DNA of 64,000 bases from Maridesulfovibrio sp. (GTDB lineage Bacteria; Desulfobacterota; Desulfovibrionia; Desulfovibrionales; Desulfovibrionaceae), in contig NZ_OY787459.1 in NCBI RefSeq assembly GCF_963678865.1, forward strand, positions 83,501-147,500, read 5' to 3'. A program made the position numbers and the translations under genes. The notes under the pieces were generated by a model that was not told where the DNA came from, did no database searches, and saw only the letters and a program-made list of their open reading frames with translations. Positions 54,112 to 62,084 of the stretch are shown here, piece by piece. How positions within the stretch are numbered: position 1 is the stretch's first letter; each line of letters begins with the position of its first letter.

Positions 54112-55737
54112 TTGATTAATATATTTGGAAATAATTCATTGTTGAGCTGCAGGCCCGTATCGGCTTTTTTTTATTCTGCCTTAATTGGTGTGGTGCTTTT
54201 TCTGGCTCTTTTTCTGGTCAGCCCGGCTGCGCATGCTTACGATAAATCTGAACTGAAAATTACCCGGACAATAGCCAACGTCCGCGCAAAACCGGACCTT
54301 AAGGCTCCGGTGGTTTGGGTGCTTTCTCCGGCGGAAAGTTTTCTGATCGGCAAAGCACAGGGGAACTGGCTTCCTGTTTTTCCTGTCTCTGATGTAAAAG
54401 ACGCTTCTCCGGTCGGCTATGTGTCCAACAAGGTAGTTGTTCCAGCCCCTGCCGACGGTCCTGTCGTGGACTGGGGTGATATTCGCTATGTGGGCAAAGA
54501 TCTTAAATATTATTTGGAGCGTACAGTTAAGTCCTCCACCGGGGGCATGCTCAAGTCCGGAGATAAGATTAAGGTCGGTTTTTTGCGGGACGGCTGGTAT
54601 GCAGTTTTCAAGGCCGATGCAAAAGTGGTTTCCGAAGCGGAAGCCATCGGATATGTACAGCAGTCTGCCGTTGATTTAATTAACGACGAAGCCCGGATTC
54701 GCTACGCTGTGCGGCGTATTAATGTGATTGAGAAGCCTGTGGCTACTTCCAGAGCTGTCGGGGTGCTCAGCCCCGGACACCGCGCTCAGGTGGGAGATGA
54801 AAAAGGCGGCATGTATGCCCTTTTCCGCATTGATACCATGGTCAAGAAGGATACTCCGGTTTGGGGTTATGCCTGGGGACCTTTTCTCGCACCGTATCCT
54901 GAAAATCTGGAAAAAGCCCAGATGGCCGGAATAGATGCCCGTAAAGCCGAGATCAAGGCTGAAAAAGATCGCAAGGCGCAGGCGGAAGTAAAGAGGGACA
55001 GTGAGTTGGCTGCCATGGAAGAAGCCATGGACGAAATGTTGCTTGCTCCGGTGAAGACCAAAACCATGTATGCTACCGCAGTGCTCAACGTCCGCTCCGA
55101 ACCCGATGCCAAATCCCTCATAGTTGATAAGCTTGAATTTGGTGAAGCTGTGAGCGTCGGGCAGGAGGAAGGGAAATGGTTTCCTGTCTTCAAGCCCGGA
55201 GAGAAGAATGAACTTAAGCGAGTAGGGTATGTCTTTGGTACTTACCTCAAAGCGGAAGCTCCGGTTATGAAAAAAGAGGAACCGCGGAAGAAACGTGTTC
55301 CCGGCGGTCCTGATGAAGTGCCTATCAAGATAACTTCCACCAAAATGACATTCAGCGAAAATCGTAACAGGATCACTTTTTCCGGTAATGTAAAGGTTGT
55401 TCGTCTGGATGTTACCCTGACTTCCGATACTCTTACCGCTCATCTCAGACCGGACGGAGATTCTCTTTCCGATACTCAGGACAAGATTAAAAAAATCGTG
55501 GCCGGTGGCAACGTCAAGGTTGTTATGAAAAAGCGCAAAGGACATTGCGATGAGTTGACCTATGTGGTCGGTGATTCCATTATTTACATGAAAGGGAATG
55601 CTGAATTACAGGACGGCCCCAACAATATTCAGGGTGCTGAAATCAAATTTTACCTGAAGGATAACCGTGCCGAGGTTGTCGGCGGCAGCAAACCCATTGA
55701 GGCAATTTTCTATACTCCGAAAAATGTCTCACCGTAG
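54112..55737 (+). CDS. lptA: LptA with four SH3-like repeats
   Basis: 541 aa, two to three times longer than normal LptA (about 170-190). The TTG start gives a membrane-targeting N terminus (hydrophobic to about residue 42, ending AHA). Four SH3-like repeats follow: about 46-110 (IANVRAKPDLKAPVVWVL), 118-190, 195-262 (INVIEKPVATSRAVGVLSPG) and 318-385 (AVLNVRSEPDAKSLIV). A charged helical segment sits before the fourth. Residues about 400-530 are the LptA/OstA fold (KITSTKMTFSENRNRITFSG, VTLTSDTLTAHL). It carries LPS across the periplasm; the SH3 repeats probably bind cell wall or partners. It sits between lptC and lptB. Confidence 0.85.
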   Translation: MINIFGNNSLLSCRPVSAFFYSALIGVVLFLALFLVSPAAHAYDKSELKITRTIANVRAKPDLKAPVVWVLSPAESFLIGKAQGNWLPVFPVSDVKDASPVGYVSNKVVVPAPADGPVVDWGDIRYVGKDLKYYLERTVKSSTGGMLKSGDKIKVGFLRDGWYAVFKADAKVVSEAEAIGYVQQSAVDLINDEARIRYAVRRINVIEKPVATSRAVGVLSPGHRAQVGDEKGGMYALFRIDTMVKKDTPVWGYAWGPFLAPYPENLEKAQMAGIDARKAEIKAEKDRKAQAEVKRDSELAAMEEAMDEMLLAPVKTKTMYATAVLNVRSEPDAKSLIVDKLEFGEAVSVGQEEGKWFPVFKPGEKNELKRVGYVFGTYLKAEAPVMKKEEPRKKRVPGGPDEVPIKITSTKMTFSENRNRITFSGNVKVVRLDVTLTSDTLTAHLRPDGDSLSDTQDKIKKIVAGGNVKVVMKKRKGHCDELTYVVGDSIIYMKGNAELQDGPNNIQGAEIKFYLKDNRAEVVGGSKPIEAIFYTPKNVSP

Positions 55738-55766
55738 AGAATATGGTGTAATGACAGTACGTCATC

Positions 55767-55872
55767 AACAGCGCCGAAGCCGGGATAAAAGTTTTTGGAA
55801 TGCCTAAACCCTTTTGTAAGAGGGTTTAGGTCGCCGGAGGCAAAATCTATTACAGGCGCATGAAGCGCATCA
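55767..55872 (-). repeat. Dispersed structured intergenic repeat, copy B
   Basis: On the minus strand it has the same order as copy A: TTTGATGCGCTTCATGCGC, GCCTCCGGCGAC, a perfect 9-bp stem CCTAAACCC/GGGTTTAGG (55803-55811 with 55822-55830) and a TTCCAAAAACTTT tail. The stem sequence differs from copy A but still pairs. It fills the gap between lptA and lptB, inside a likely operon. Confidence 0.65.
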
Positions 55873-55893
55873 AAATTTAATTACAGGAAATAT

Positions 55894-56616
55894 ATGTCTT
55901 CGATTATCGCCAAGAAACTTGTCAAAAACTACGGACCTAAAGAGGTTGTCCGCGGAATCGGGCTGACAGTGCGCGAGGGCGAGGTCGTAGGGCTGCTTGG
56001 ACCTAACGGGGCCGGCAAAACTACTACATTTTATATGCTTGTAGGTGTGGTGAAACCAACTTCCGGAGATGTCTATTTCAATAAAAAGCCCATCACCACA
56101 CTGCCTTTGCATGAGCGGGCACGCCTTGGTCTCAGCTATCTGCCGCAGGAGAGTTCTATTTTTAAAAAACTTTCCGTACGTAAGAATCTTGAGATAATCA
56201 TCGAGCATACCGGACTCTCTGGTAAAAATATTCCTAAAAGGGCGGATGAGTTGTTGGATCAGCTCGGCATCCTGCGTCTTGCGGACCAGAAGGCCATGTA
56301 TCTTTCCGGCGGTGAACGCCGACGCCTTGAGATAGCAAGAGCCATGATCAATAATCCTAAATTTATTCTGCTTGATGAGCCCTTTGCGGGTATCGACCCA
56401 ATTGCGGTTATTGATATTCAGGATATTATTTCTTCGCTTAAGGATATGGGGCTCGGGATTCTTATTTCCGACCATAACGTTCGTGAAACCCTTTCCATTT
56501 GTGACCGCGCATATCTTGTTTATGAGGGACGGGTTATCCTTAACGGTTCGCCGGAAAATATTGTGAAGAATACCAAGGCGCGCAGGCTGTATCTTGGAGA
56601 CAGTTTCAGCCTTTAA
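55894..56616 (+). CDS. lptB: LPS export ABC transporter ATPase LptB
   Basis: 240 aa, the LptB length. Walker A is GPNGAGKTTTFYMLVGVVKP, the Q-loop LSYLPQESSIFKKLSVRKN is the LptB-specific form, the signature is YLSGGERRRLEIARAM, and Walker B is FILLDEPFAGIDPIAV. It powers LPS extraction from the inner membrane with LptFG. An AGGAA ribosome site precedes the ATG. It is separated from lptA by the repeat and ended by a terminator, so rpoN probably starts a new transcript. Confidence 0.97.
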   Translation: MSSIIAKKLVKNYGPKEVVRGIGLTVREGEVVGLLGPNGAGKTTTFYMLVGVVKPTSGDVYFNKKPITTLPLHERARLGLSYLPQESSIFKKLSVRKNLEIIIEHTGLSGKNIPKRADELLDQLGILRLADQKAMYLSGGERRRLEIARAMINNPKFILLDEPFAGIDPIAVIDIQDIISSLKDMGLGILISDHNVRETLSICDRAYLVYEGRVILNGSPENIVKNTKARRLYLGDSFSL

Positions 56617-56935
56617 GTCCGTTTCTGCCGATGGTTAAATATTCTGGCCGGAATTACTTCAGTAATTCCGGTCTTTTTTATGCAAAGTTTAATTAATTTT
56701 GTCTTTGTTGATTTACAGTCTGCCGGATCATTGGTACACTTTTTTCATGTACTATTTCTGTATGTAAAAAATCCATAAATTTCAGATGATTCAGAGGTCT
56801 TTGTTGCATCTTGCAAATTGCTGTGGCATAGTGGAATCAAGGGTCGGGCAGAATATAAAATATTTTTTTATTGCCTGGCCACACAACTTACTGAAATAAA
56901 TTGAATTTGAGATAACTATAAGGTGGCCTGAATAT
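56617..56935. other. Spacer between lptB and rpoN
   Basis: 319 bp. It holds the lptB terminator at 56647-56680 and then AT-rich DNA that must contain the rpoN promoter. I saw no further structure or ORF that I can support. Confidence 0.6.
56647..56680 (+). terminator. Terminator after lptB
   Basis: GGCCGGAATTACT and AGTAATTCCGGTC form a long stem, with T residues following. Confidence 0.92.
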
Positions 56936-58351
56936 ATGGGATTGGAACTTAGACAACAATTAAAGCTTACTCAACAGCTGGTCATGACTCCCCAGTTGCA
57001 GCAGGCGATCAAGTTGTTGCAGCTTTCCCGCTTGGAGCTGGTGGATTCTGTCCATCAGGAACTAATGGAGAATCCTATTCTTGAAGAAGCTGATGCGCAG
57101 GAGAGAACTGATGCTGCTGATGCTGATGCAGGCACCGCTACTGCAGAAGAAGCCCAGATTTCCAAGGAAGCCGAGTGGGAAAACTATCTCGGTGAATTTT
57201 CCAGTACTTCCAAGCAGTCCGCGTCCCGTGAATCTGAAGCTTATGAAGATGGGACTTCCTTTGAAGCCCGTCTGACCAAGACTACTTCACTTGAGGGACA
57301 TCTGCACTGGCAGATGTGTCTTTCTGATTTTACTGAAAAGGAAATAGCCATCGGCGAATGTCTTATCGGTAATTTAAGTTCCGGCGGTTTTTTACGGATT
57401 GACTTGGAAGAAGTATGCGAAACATGCTATGCTGAAATCGAAGAAGTAGAAAAGGTGCTCTACCGCATCCAGCGTTTCGACCCTGTAGGTGTGGCGGCAC
57501 AGACTCCGCAGGAGTGTCTGCTTATTCAGCTTGAAGCCCTTAAGCTTGACGATGATCCGATTCTGGTCTCGCTGGTCCGGGACCATCTGGATGATCTGGA
57601 AAAGAAGCGCTACAAGCCGCTGGCAAGAAAATTTAAGCTCAGTATGGAGGACTTGAAGAGCTATCTGGACTTGATGCAGACGCTCGACCCCCTGCCTGGG
57701 GCAAGTTTTTCAAGTGGAGACTCTTTCTATGTCAGCCCTGATGCTTATGTTTATGAATATGACGGTGATTTTGTCATTGTCTTAAACGAAGACGGTCTTC
57801 CCAAGCTGCAGATGAATGCATTCTATGTGGAGACACTCGCATCAACCAAGGGAGAAGATAAGGAATATTTTCAGGATAAGATGCGTTCCGCACAATGGCT
57901 GATGAAGAGCCTGTACCAGCGTCAACGTACCTTATACAAAGTTCTTGAATCCATAGTGAGATTTCAGCGCGATTTTTTCGCCAAAGGTGTCACCAAGCTT
58001 AAGCCGCTTATTCTCAAGGAAGTGGCGGAAGACATCGAAATGCATGAATCCACTGTGAGCCGAATTACAACAAATAAATATGTTTCGACTCCGCATGGAA
58101 TTTTCGAACTTAAGTTCTTTTTTAACAGTGCGCTCGGTCTGGATGACGGGTCTCAGGTCGGTTCCGAGTCCGTCAAGGCGACGATCAAGAAGTTGATCAG
58201 CGAAGAAGACGGAAAGAAACCACTCAGCGATGAGAAGATAGCTGAGATTCTCAAAGAGAAGCTGGAAGTCAATATCGCCAGAAGGACCGTAGCTAAGTAC
58301 AGGACTGCAATGGGGATACTCTCCTCATCCAAAAGGAAGAAGGTATTCTGA
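56936..58351 (+). CDS. rpoN: RNA polymerase sigma-54 factor
   Basis: 471 aa. The glutamine-rich N-terminal activator-binding region reads LRQQLKLTQQLVMTPQLQQA, followed by an acidic linker. The core-binding region is in the middle (FDPVGVAAQTPQECLL). The HTH (IEMHESTVSRITTNKYVSTP) and the C-terminal RpoN box ARRTVAKYR, which reads the -24 promoter element, are intact. It directs activator-dependent transcription for nitrogen and other pathways. hpf, ptsN and rapZ follow in the classic rpoN order. Confidence 0.97.
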   Translation: MGLELRQQLKLTQQLVMTPQLQQAIKLLQLSRLELVDSVHQELMENPILEEADAQERTDAADADAGTATAEEAQISKEAEWENYLGEFSSTSKQSASRESEAYEDGTSFEARLTKTTSLEGHLHWQMCLSDFTEKEIAIGECLIGNLSSGGFLRIDLEEVCETCYAEIEEVEKVLYRIQRFDPVGVAAQTPQECLLIQLEALKLDDDPILVSLVRDHLDDLEKKRYKPLARKFKLSMEDLKSYLDLMQTLDPLPGASFSSGDSFYVSPDAYVYEYDGDFVIVLNEDGLPKLQMNAFYVETLASTKGEDKEYFQDKMRSAQWLMKSLYQRQRTLYKVLESIVRFQRDFFAKGVTKLKPLILKEVAEDIEMHESTVSRITTNKYVSTPHGIFELKFFFNSALGLDDGSQVGSESVKATIKKLISEEDGKKPLSDEKIAEILKEKLEVNIARRTVAKYRTAMGILSSSKRKKVF

Positions 58352-58401
58352 TGTAGTCCGGAGAAATAACGCATATTCACCATTTACTAAGGAGGCTCTT
58401 T

Positions 58402-58938
58402 ATGAACGTAGCATTTACTTTTAAGAACTTCGACGCGTCCGAACATCTTAAGGAATATGCAAACTCTCGTTTCTCCAAGTTGGTAAAGTACGTTAGTAAT
58501 CCTGACAATACTGACATGCAGGTGAACCTGTCTGTTGATAAGTTCAGGCATGTTGCGGAAGTTGTCTTCGCCTCCGACCATCTGCATGTCTCAGCTTATG
58601 AAGTGTCCGAAGATATGTATTCCACCGTGGATATGGTTTTGGACAAGCTTGAAGCACAGCTTCGCCGTGCTAATGAAAAGATGAGGAGCCACAGGCGTAA
58701 GGAAACTGCTCCTGCCCGTATGGATATCCTCAGCTATGCGGAGGAAGAGTACAAGGAGCCGGTAATTGTGGAATCCGACTCTTTTGTTCCCAAGCCCATG
58801 AGCGTTGATGAAGCTGCCGAGCAGCTGCAGACCCTTGATCATGAATTCCTCGTATTCCGCAATGCGGACAACGAAACCATAAACGTAATATACCGTCGTA
58901 ATAACGGCGACTTCGGTTTAATTGACCCAGGATACTAA
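58402..58938 (+). CDS. hpf: Long-form ribosome hibernation promoting factor
   Basis: 178 aa. The N-terminal S30AE domain begins NVAFTFKNFDASEHLKEYAN and continues HVAEVVFASDHLHVSAYEVS. After a linker the C-terminal domain is present (VIVESDSFVPKPMSVDEAAE, then LVFRNADNETINVIYRRNNG), which drives 100S dimer formation. This is the long type, unlike the 95-residue Escherichia coli HPF. It acts in stationary phase or under stress. A GGAGG precedes the ATG. It lies between rpoN and ptsN in the usual cluster order. Confidence 0.95.
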   Translation: MNVAFTFKNFDASEHLKEYANSRFSKLVKYVSNPDNTDMQVNLSVDKFRHVAEVVFASDHLHVSAYEVSEDMYSTVDMVLDKLEAQLRRANEKMRSHRRKETAPARMDILSYAEEEYKEPVIVESDSFVPKPMSVDEAAEQLQTLDHEFLVFRNADNETINVIYRRNNGDFGLIDPGY

Positions 58939-58941
58939 CTG

Positions 58942-59391
58942 ATGAATATAACTGATAATCTGGCGAAGGACCTTATAGTACATGAACTGAAGGCCTCTGA
59001 TAAGAGTGAAGTTCTGAAAGAAATGGTTTCCACCCTGAAGGACGCAGGTCTGGATGTGGATGTGGAAAATGCCCTGAAGGTCCTTAATGATCGTGAAAAA
59101 CTCGGAACAACCGGAATCGGGGATGGCATAGCCATCCCCCATGGTAAACTGGAAGGTCTTGAAGAGATTGTAGTTGTGGTCGGCCGCTCAAGTGAGGGTG
59201 TCGACTTCGAATCTCTGGACATGCAGCCGTGTAAAATATTCTTTATGGTACTGGCCCCCGAGCAGGGGGCCGGTGCTCATTTGAAGGTACTGGCGCAGAT
59301 ATCCCGGCAACTTAAAGATGAGGCGTTCCGGCAGGCTTTCATAGAGACTGTGGATAAGGATGAGCTCCTTAGACTCCTCGGTGTTGCATAA
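58942..59391 (+). CDS. ptsN: Nitrogen-regulatory PTS protein EIIA-Ntr
   Basis: 149 aa. It begins MNITDNLAKDLIVHELKA and has GTTGIGDGIAIPHGKLEGL, in which His is the phosphorylation site. The C-terminal half (KIFFMVLAPEQGAGAHLKVL) fits the PTS EIIA-2 fold. PtsN regulates potassium, phosphate and nitrogen processes in other bacteria. The ATG is 3 nt after hpf. No EI or HPr partner is in the window. A terminator-like hairpin follows before rapZ. Confidence 0.94.
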   Translation: MNITDNLAKDLIVHELKASDKSEVLKEMVSTLKDAGLDVDVENALKVLNDREKLGTTGIGDGIAIPHGKLEGLEEIVVVVGRSSEGVDFESLDMQPCKIFFMVLAPEQGAGAHLKVLAQISRQLKDEAFRQAFIETVDKDELLRLLGVA

Positions 59392-59425
59392 AACCGAAAT
59401 TATAAGAAAATTAAGATTAAATCAG

Positions 59426-59460
59426 ATTAGCAATGAACTCAGGTCATTGCTAATTTTGTT
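59426..59460 (+). terminator. Terminator-like hairpin between ptsN and rapZ
   Basis: ATTAGCAATGA and TCATTGCTAAT form an 11-bp stem with a 7-nt loop, then TTTGTTTG. It may reduce transcription into rapZ. Confidence 0.75.
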
Positions 59461-59490
59461 TGTAGGCCATTGCGCAAGGAGGGTGAAGGG

Positions 59491-60372
59491 GTGGTTGATG
59501 TGGATTCCTTTCCGGTGATTGTTGTAAGCGGTCTTTCCGGGGCCGGCAAATCTACTGTACTGAAAGTCTTCGAGGATCTACGTTTTTTTTGTGTGGACGG
59601 TTTGCCCGCCAGTATGCTTCCGCGTCTGGTTGAATTGTTCAACACCCGCGACAATGCTTATCGTGGGCTTGTACTGGGTATGGATTTGCGGCAGCTGGAA
59701 TTCAGCGTTGACTGGGAAGCCACCCGTGAGGAGCTGACTTCTAAAGGCTATCGCCCGAGTATTCTCTATCTTGAGGCCCGCCTACCTGAACTGGTTCGTC
59801 GGTACGCTACCACCCGCCGCCTGCATCCGCTTGAATCAAGAGATATCGGGCTTGAACAGGCTCTTGAAAAAGAGAAAGAAATTCTTGGTGAAGTCCGTCA
59901 GCAGGCTGATCTGGTTATTGATACAACGACTTATTCCATCCATGACCTGCGCCGCAGGATTCAGGAAAAATGGGCCGAGTTGAGTGAAAAGACTCGTGGA
60001 TTACGCGTTCATGTCATGTCTTTTGGGTTCAAGCATGATGTGCCTACTGCAGCGGATATGGTCATGGACCTGCGGTTTTTGCCAAATCCATACTTTGAAG
60101 AAGATCTTAGACCTTTGTCCGGTCAGGATAAGGCTATTTCCGATTACGTACTCGGCACGGAACCGGGGTCAATTTTTATTGAGAAATATCTCGATTTCCT
60201 TCAATATGTGCTTCCCCTTTACGAGGCGGAGGGGAGATACAGGTTGACCATCGCTGTAGGTTGCACCGGTGGAAGACACAGGTCTGTTGCTACAGCTGAA
60301 AGGATATTTGCAACTCTTAAGGATAATGGTTATTCTGTCTCACTTGAGCATAAGCATATTCATTTGAAATAG
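59491..60372 (+). CDS. rapZ: RNase adapter/nucleotide-binding protein RapZ
   Basis: 293 aa from a GTG at 59491 (AAGGAGG 8 nt upstream); an upstream TTG would overlap that site. The P-loop is VVSGLSGAGKSTVLKVFE, and the later parts GLRVHVMSFGFKHDVPTAAD, VMDLRFLPNPYFEEDLRP and IAVGCTGGRHRSVATAERI are the strongly conserved blocks of the family. In enterobacteria RapZ controls amino-sugar synthesis through small RNAs and RNase E. In this group its targets are unknown. It sits between ptsN and a mannose-type PTS, as in many deltaproteobacteria. Confidence 0.93.
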   Translation: MVDVDSFPVIVVSGLSGAGKSTVLKVFEDLRFFCVDGLPASMLPRLVELFNTRDNAYRGLVLGMDLRQLEFSVDWEATREELTSKGYRPSILYLEARLPELVRRYATTRRLHPLESRDIGLEQALEKEKEILGEVRQQADLVIDTTTYSIHDLRRRIQEKWAELSEKTRGLRVHVMSFGFKHDVPTAADMVMDLRFLPNPYFEEDLRPLSGQDKAISDYVLGTEPGSIFIEKYLDFLQYVLPLYEAEGRYRLTIAVGCTGGRHRSVATAERIFATLKDNGYSVSLEHKHIHLK

Positions 60373-60402
60373 TTATTTTAGTTGATTATATTGGGAAATT
60401 TG

Positions 60403-60831
60403 ATGGGCATAGAATCAAGCAAAAACGGAATAGTTCTCGTTACACATGGTAACTTCGGACAGGCTCTTATCGAAGCCGCTGAATTAATAGTAGGTCCGCA
60501 GGAAGGTGTGATTTCGCTCAGTGTGGATGTCTCTCAGGGTATCGATGCTGCCGTGGAGTCTTTGAAAAGCAACATCGCCGAAGTTAATAATGGTAACGGG
60601 GTCCTGATTCTTACCGATATGTTCGGAGGAACACCCACCAATCTGAGCTTATCCCTCTTGCAGGGGGATGATATCGAAGTGGTTACCGGGGTTAGTCTGC
60701 CTATGCTTCTGAAGGCATTTCAGAAGCGTAATGAATCTTTGCAGAAGATGGCTGAAGAAGTCAGCAAGGCAGCGGCCAAGGGTATTGTCATTGCCGGCGA
60801 AATGCTGCGAAAACGAACTTCTAAAGGATAG
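60403..60831 (+). CDS. PTS mannose-family EIIA component
   Basis: 142 aa from the ATG at 60403, with GGGAA 5 nt upstream. The N terminus NGIVLVTHGNFGQALIEAAE has the phosphorylated His of the EIIA-Man fold, and GVLILTDMFGGTPTNLSLSL is the matching family block. It would pass phosphate from HPr to EIIB. EIIB follows by 6 nt. The sugar cannot be inferred, and in this group the system may be regulatory. Confidence 0.92.
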   Translation: MGIESSKNGIVLVTHGNFGQALIEAAELIVGPQEGVISLSVDVSQGIDAAVESLKSNIAEVNNGNGVLILTDMFGGTPTNLSLSLLQGDDIEVVTGVSLPMLLKAFQKRNESLQKMAEEVSKAAAKGIVIAGEMLRKRTSKG

Positions 60832-60837
60832 ACCGTG

Positions 60838-61296
60838 ATGTGGGTGAGAATTGATAACCGTCTTGTTCATGGGCAGATTATTGAAACATGGCTCCCGTAC
60901 ACCCACGCGAAGAATATTATCGTGGCTAACGATGCTGTCGCTGGGGATGATTTACAGAAGCAGATTATGTCTCTGGCTATTCCCCAATCTGTAAACTGCT
61001 CTTTCTGTTCCGTTGATGATTTGAATGATATGGCTATGGCCCTGAGAGATGGAAACGGCAGTACTATAATTCTTTTTTCTTCCTGTGCCGATGTGCGCCG
61101 GGCTCTGGACTCCGGTTTTCGGTTTAGTACCGTCAATATCGGTAATATCCATTACGGTCCTGGTAAAAAACAGATTTCACCCAGCGTGGCATTGAGCTCC
61201 GATGATGAATCTTGCCTTCATTACTTTAAAGGACAGGGAATTGAGCTTGATTTTCGTTGCGTTCCCAATGATCCCGTCCAGGTGAGGTTTTCATGA
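60838..61296 (+). CDS. PTS mannose/sorbose-family EIIB component
   Basis: 152 aa from the ATG at 60838; a GTG at 60835 could also start it. AAAGGA lies 6-9 nt upstream. MWVRIDNRLVHGQIIETWLP is the EIIB-sorbose N terminus with the phosphorylated His. IIVANDAVAGDDLQKQIMSL and VNIGNIHYGPGKKQ are further family blocks. It overlaps the EIIC start by ATGA, so translation of EIIC should be coupled to it. Confidence 0.92.
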   Translation: MWVRIDNRLVHGQIIETWLPYTHAKNIIVANDAVAGDDLQKQIMSLAIPQSVNCSFCSVDDLNDMAMALRDGNGSTIILFSSCADVRRALDSGFRFSTVNIGNIHYGPGKKQISPSVALSSDDESCLHYFKGQGIELDFRCVPNDPVQVRFS

Positions 61297-62008
61297 GTCT
61301 GTTTCAAGGTTTAGCTTTGTCTTTTCCCGTCTGGGTTGCGGTTGTCGGTTTTTTTTTGCAATTTTTTCGCTCTTCCGCTTTACTTTTAATCCCGGACTGC
61401 TTGAGCGGCCACTGGTGGTCGGAGCCCTTTGGGGAGCTGTTACCGGAGATGTGGCCACAAGCCTTAAGATAGCTGTTTTTTTCGAGCTTTTCTGGTTGGA
61501 TAACATTCCTGCCGGAACATACATTCCACCACATATTCTTGCCCCTACATTTGCCGCGTTGGCTCTGACTACCTCTTTTGCCTTTACCGAAGCCCGGCAG
61601 GTTATGGTCATTCTGCTGGCCTGTCTGCCTCTTGCCCGGATAGGAGCTTGGCTCGATTCCTCGCTCAGACAGTGGCATAATCGTGGCCATAATAGACTGA
61701 TCGGTTGGGCTAGAAAGGCAAAGGCCGGAGATCAACTCCCGCAAAAGCTGGTTTTTCAATCTATTTTGAGAACTTTTGCCACTTCTTGGCTTTTTTTCTG
61801 GACAAGCACCATCATCCTTCATTATATGCTTTGTATATTTTTTCACAAATGGGGGCCGTTGGTCGCCGGAGTGGATATGAAATGGTCTTTTTTATGGATA
61901 GCGGCTAGTCTTGGGGGCCTTCTGGCTCTTAGATTGCGCAAAGCTTATGCCACTTTTGTCTTCGGAGTGGTTTTTTTGGGCTTTATTATCCTTGCCGGGA
62001 TCATGTAG
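61293..62008 (+). CDS. PTS mannose-family EIIC component, frame broken at a T9 run
   Basis: The ATG at 61293 overlaps the EIIB stop and opens MSLFQGLALSFPVWVAVVGF, but that frame ends at a stop near 61470. From 61358 another frame reads AIFSLFRFTFNPGLLERPLV then VGALWGAVTGD and continues to a stop at 62008, a typical EIIC membrane domain with about six hydrophobic segments. The frames meet at nine T residues (61349-61357); one extra T, or a -1 shift, would join them into about 238 aa. Sequencing error, a true mutation, phase variation or transcriptional slippage are all possible. A short form starting at 61415 would lack the N-terminal helix. Confidence 0.75.
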
Positions 62009-62084
62009 ACTTGGCAGAAAAAAAAGTTTGTGATAGAAGACACAAGCTCAATTAAGCTACCATATTTCTTAGGAGGAAATTATT

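Noticed and set aside
60867..61136. Open frames on the minus strand opposite the PTS genes
   Set aside because: No start signals and no recognisable protein; the + strand genes are firm.
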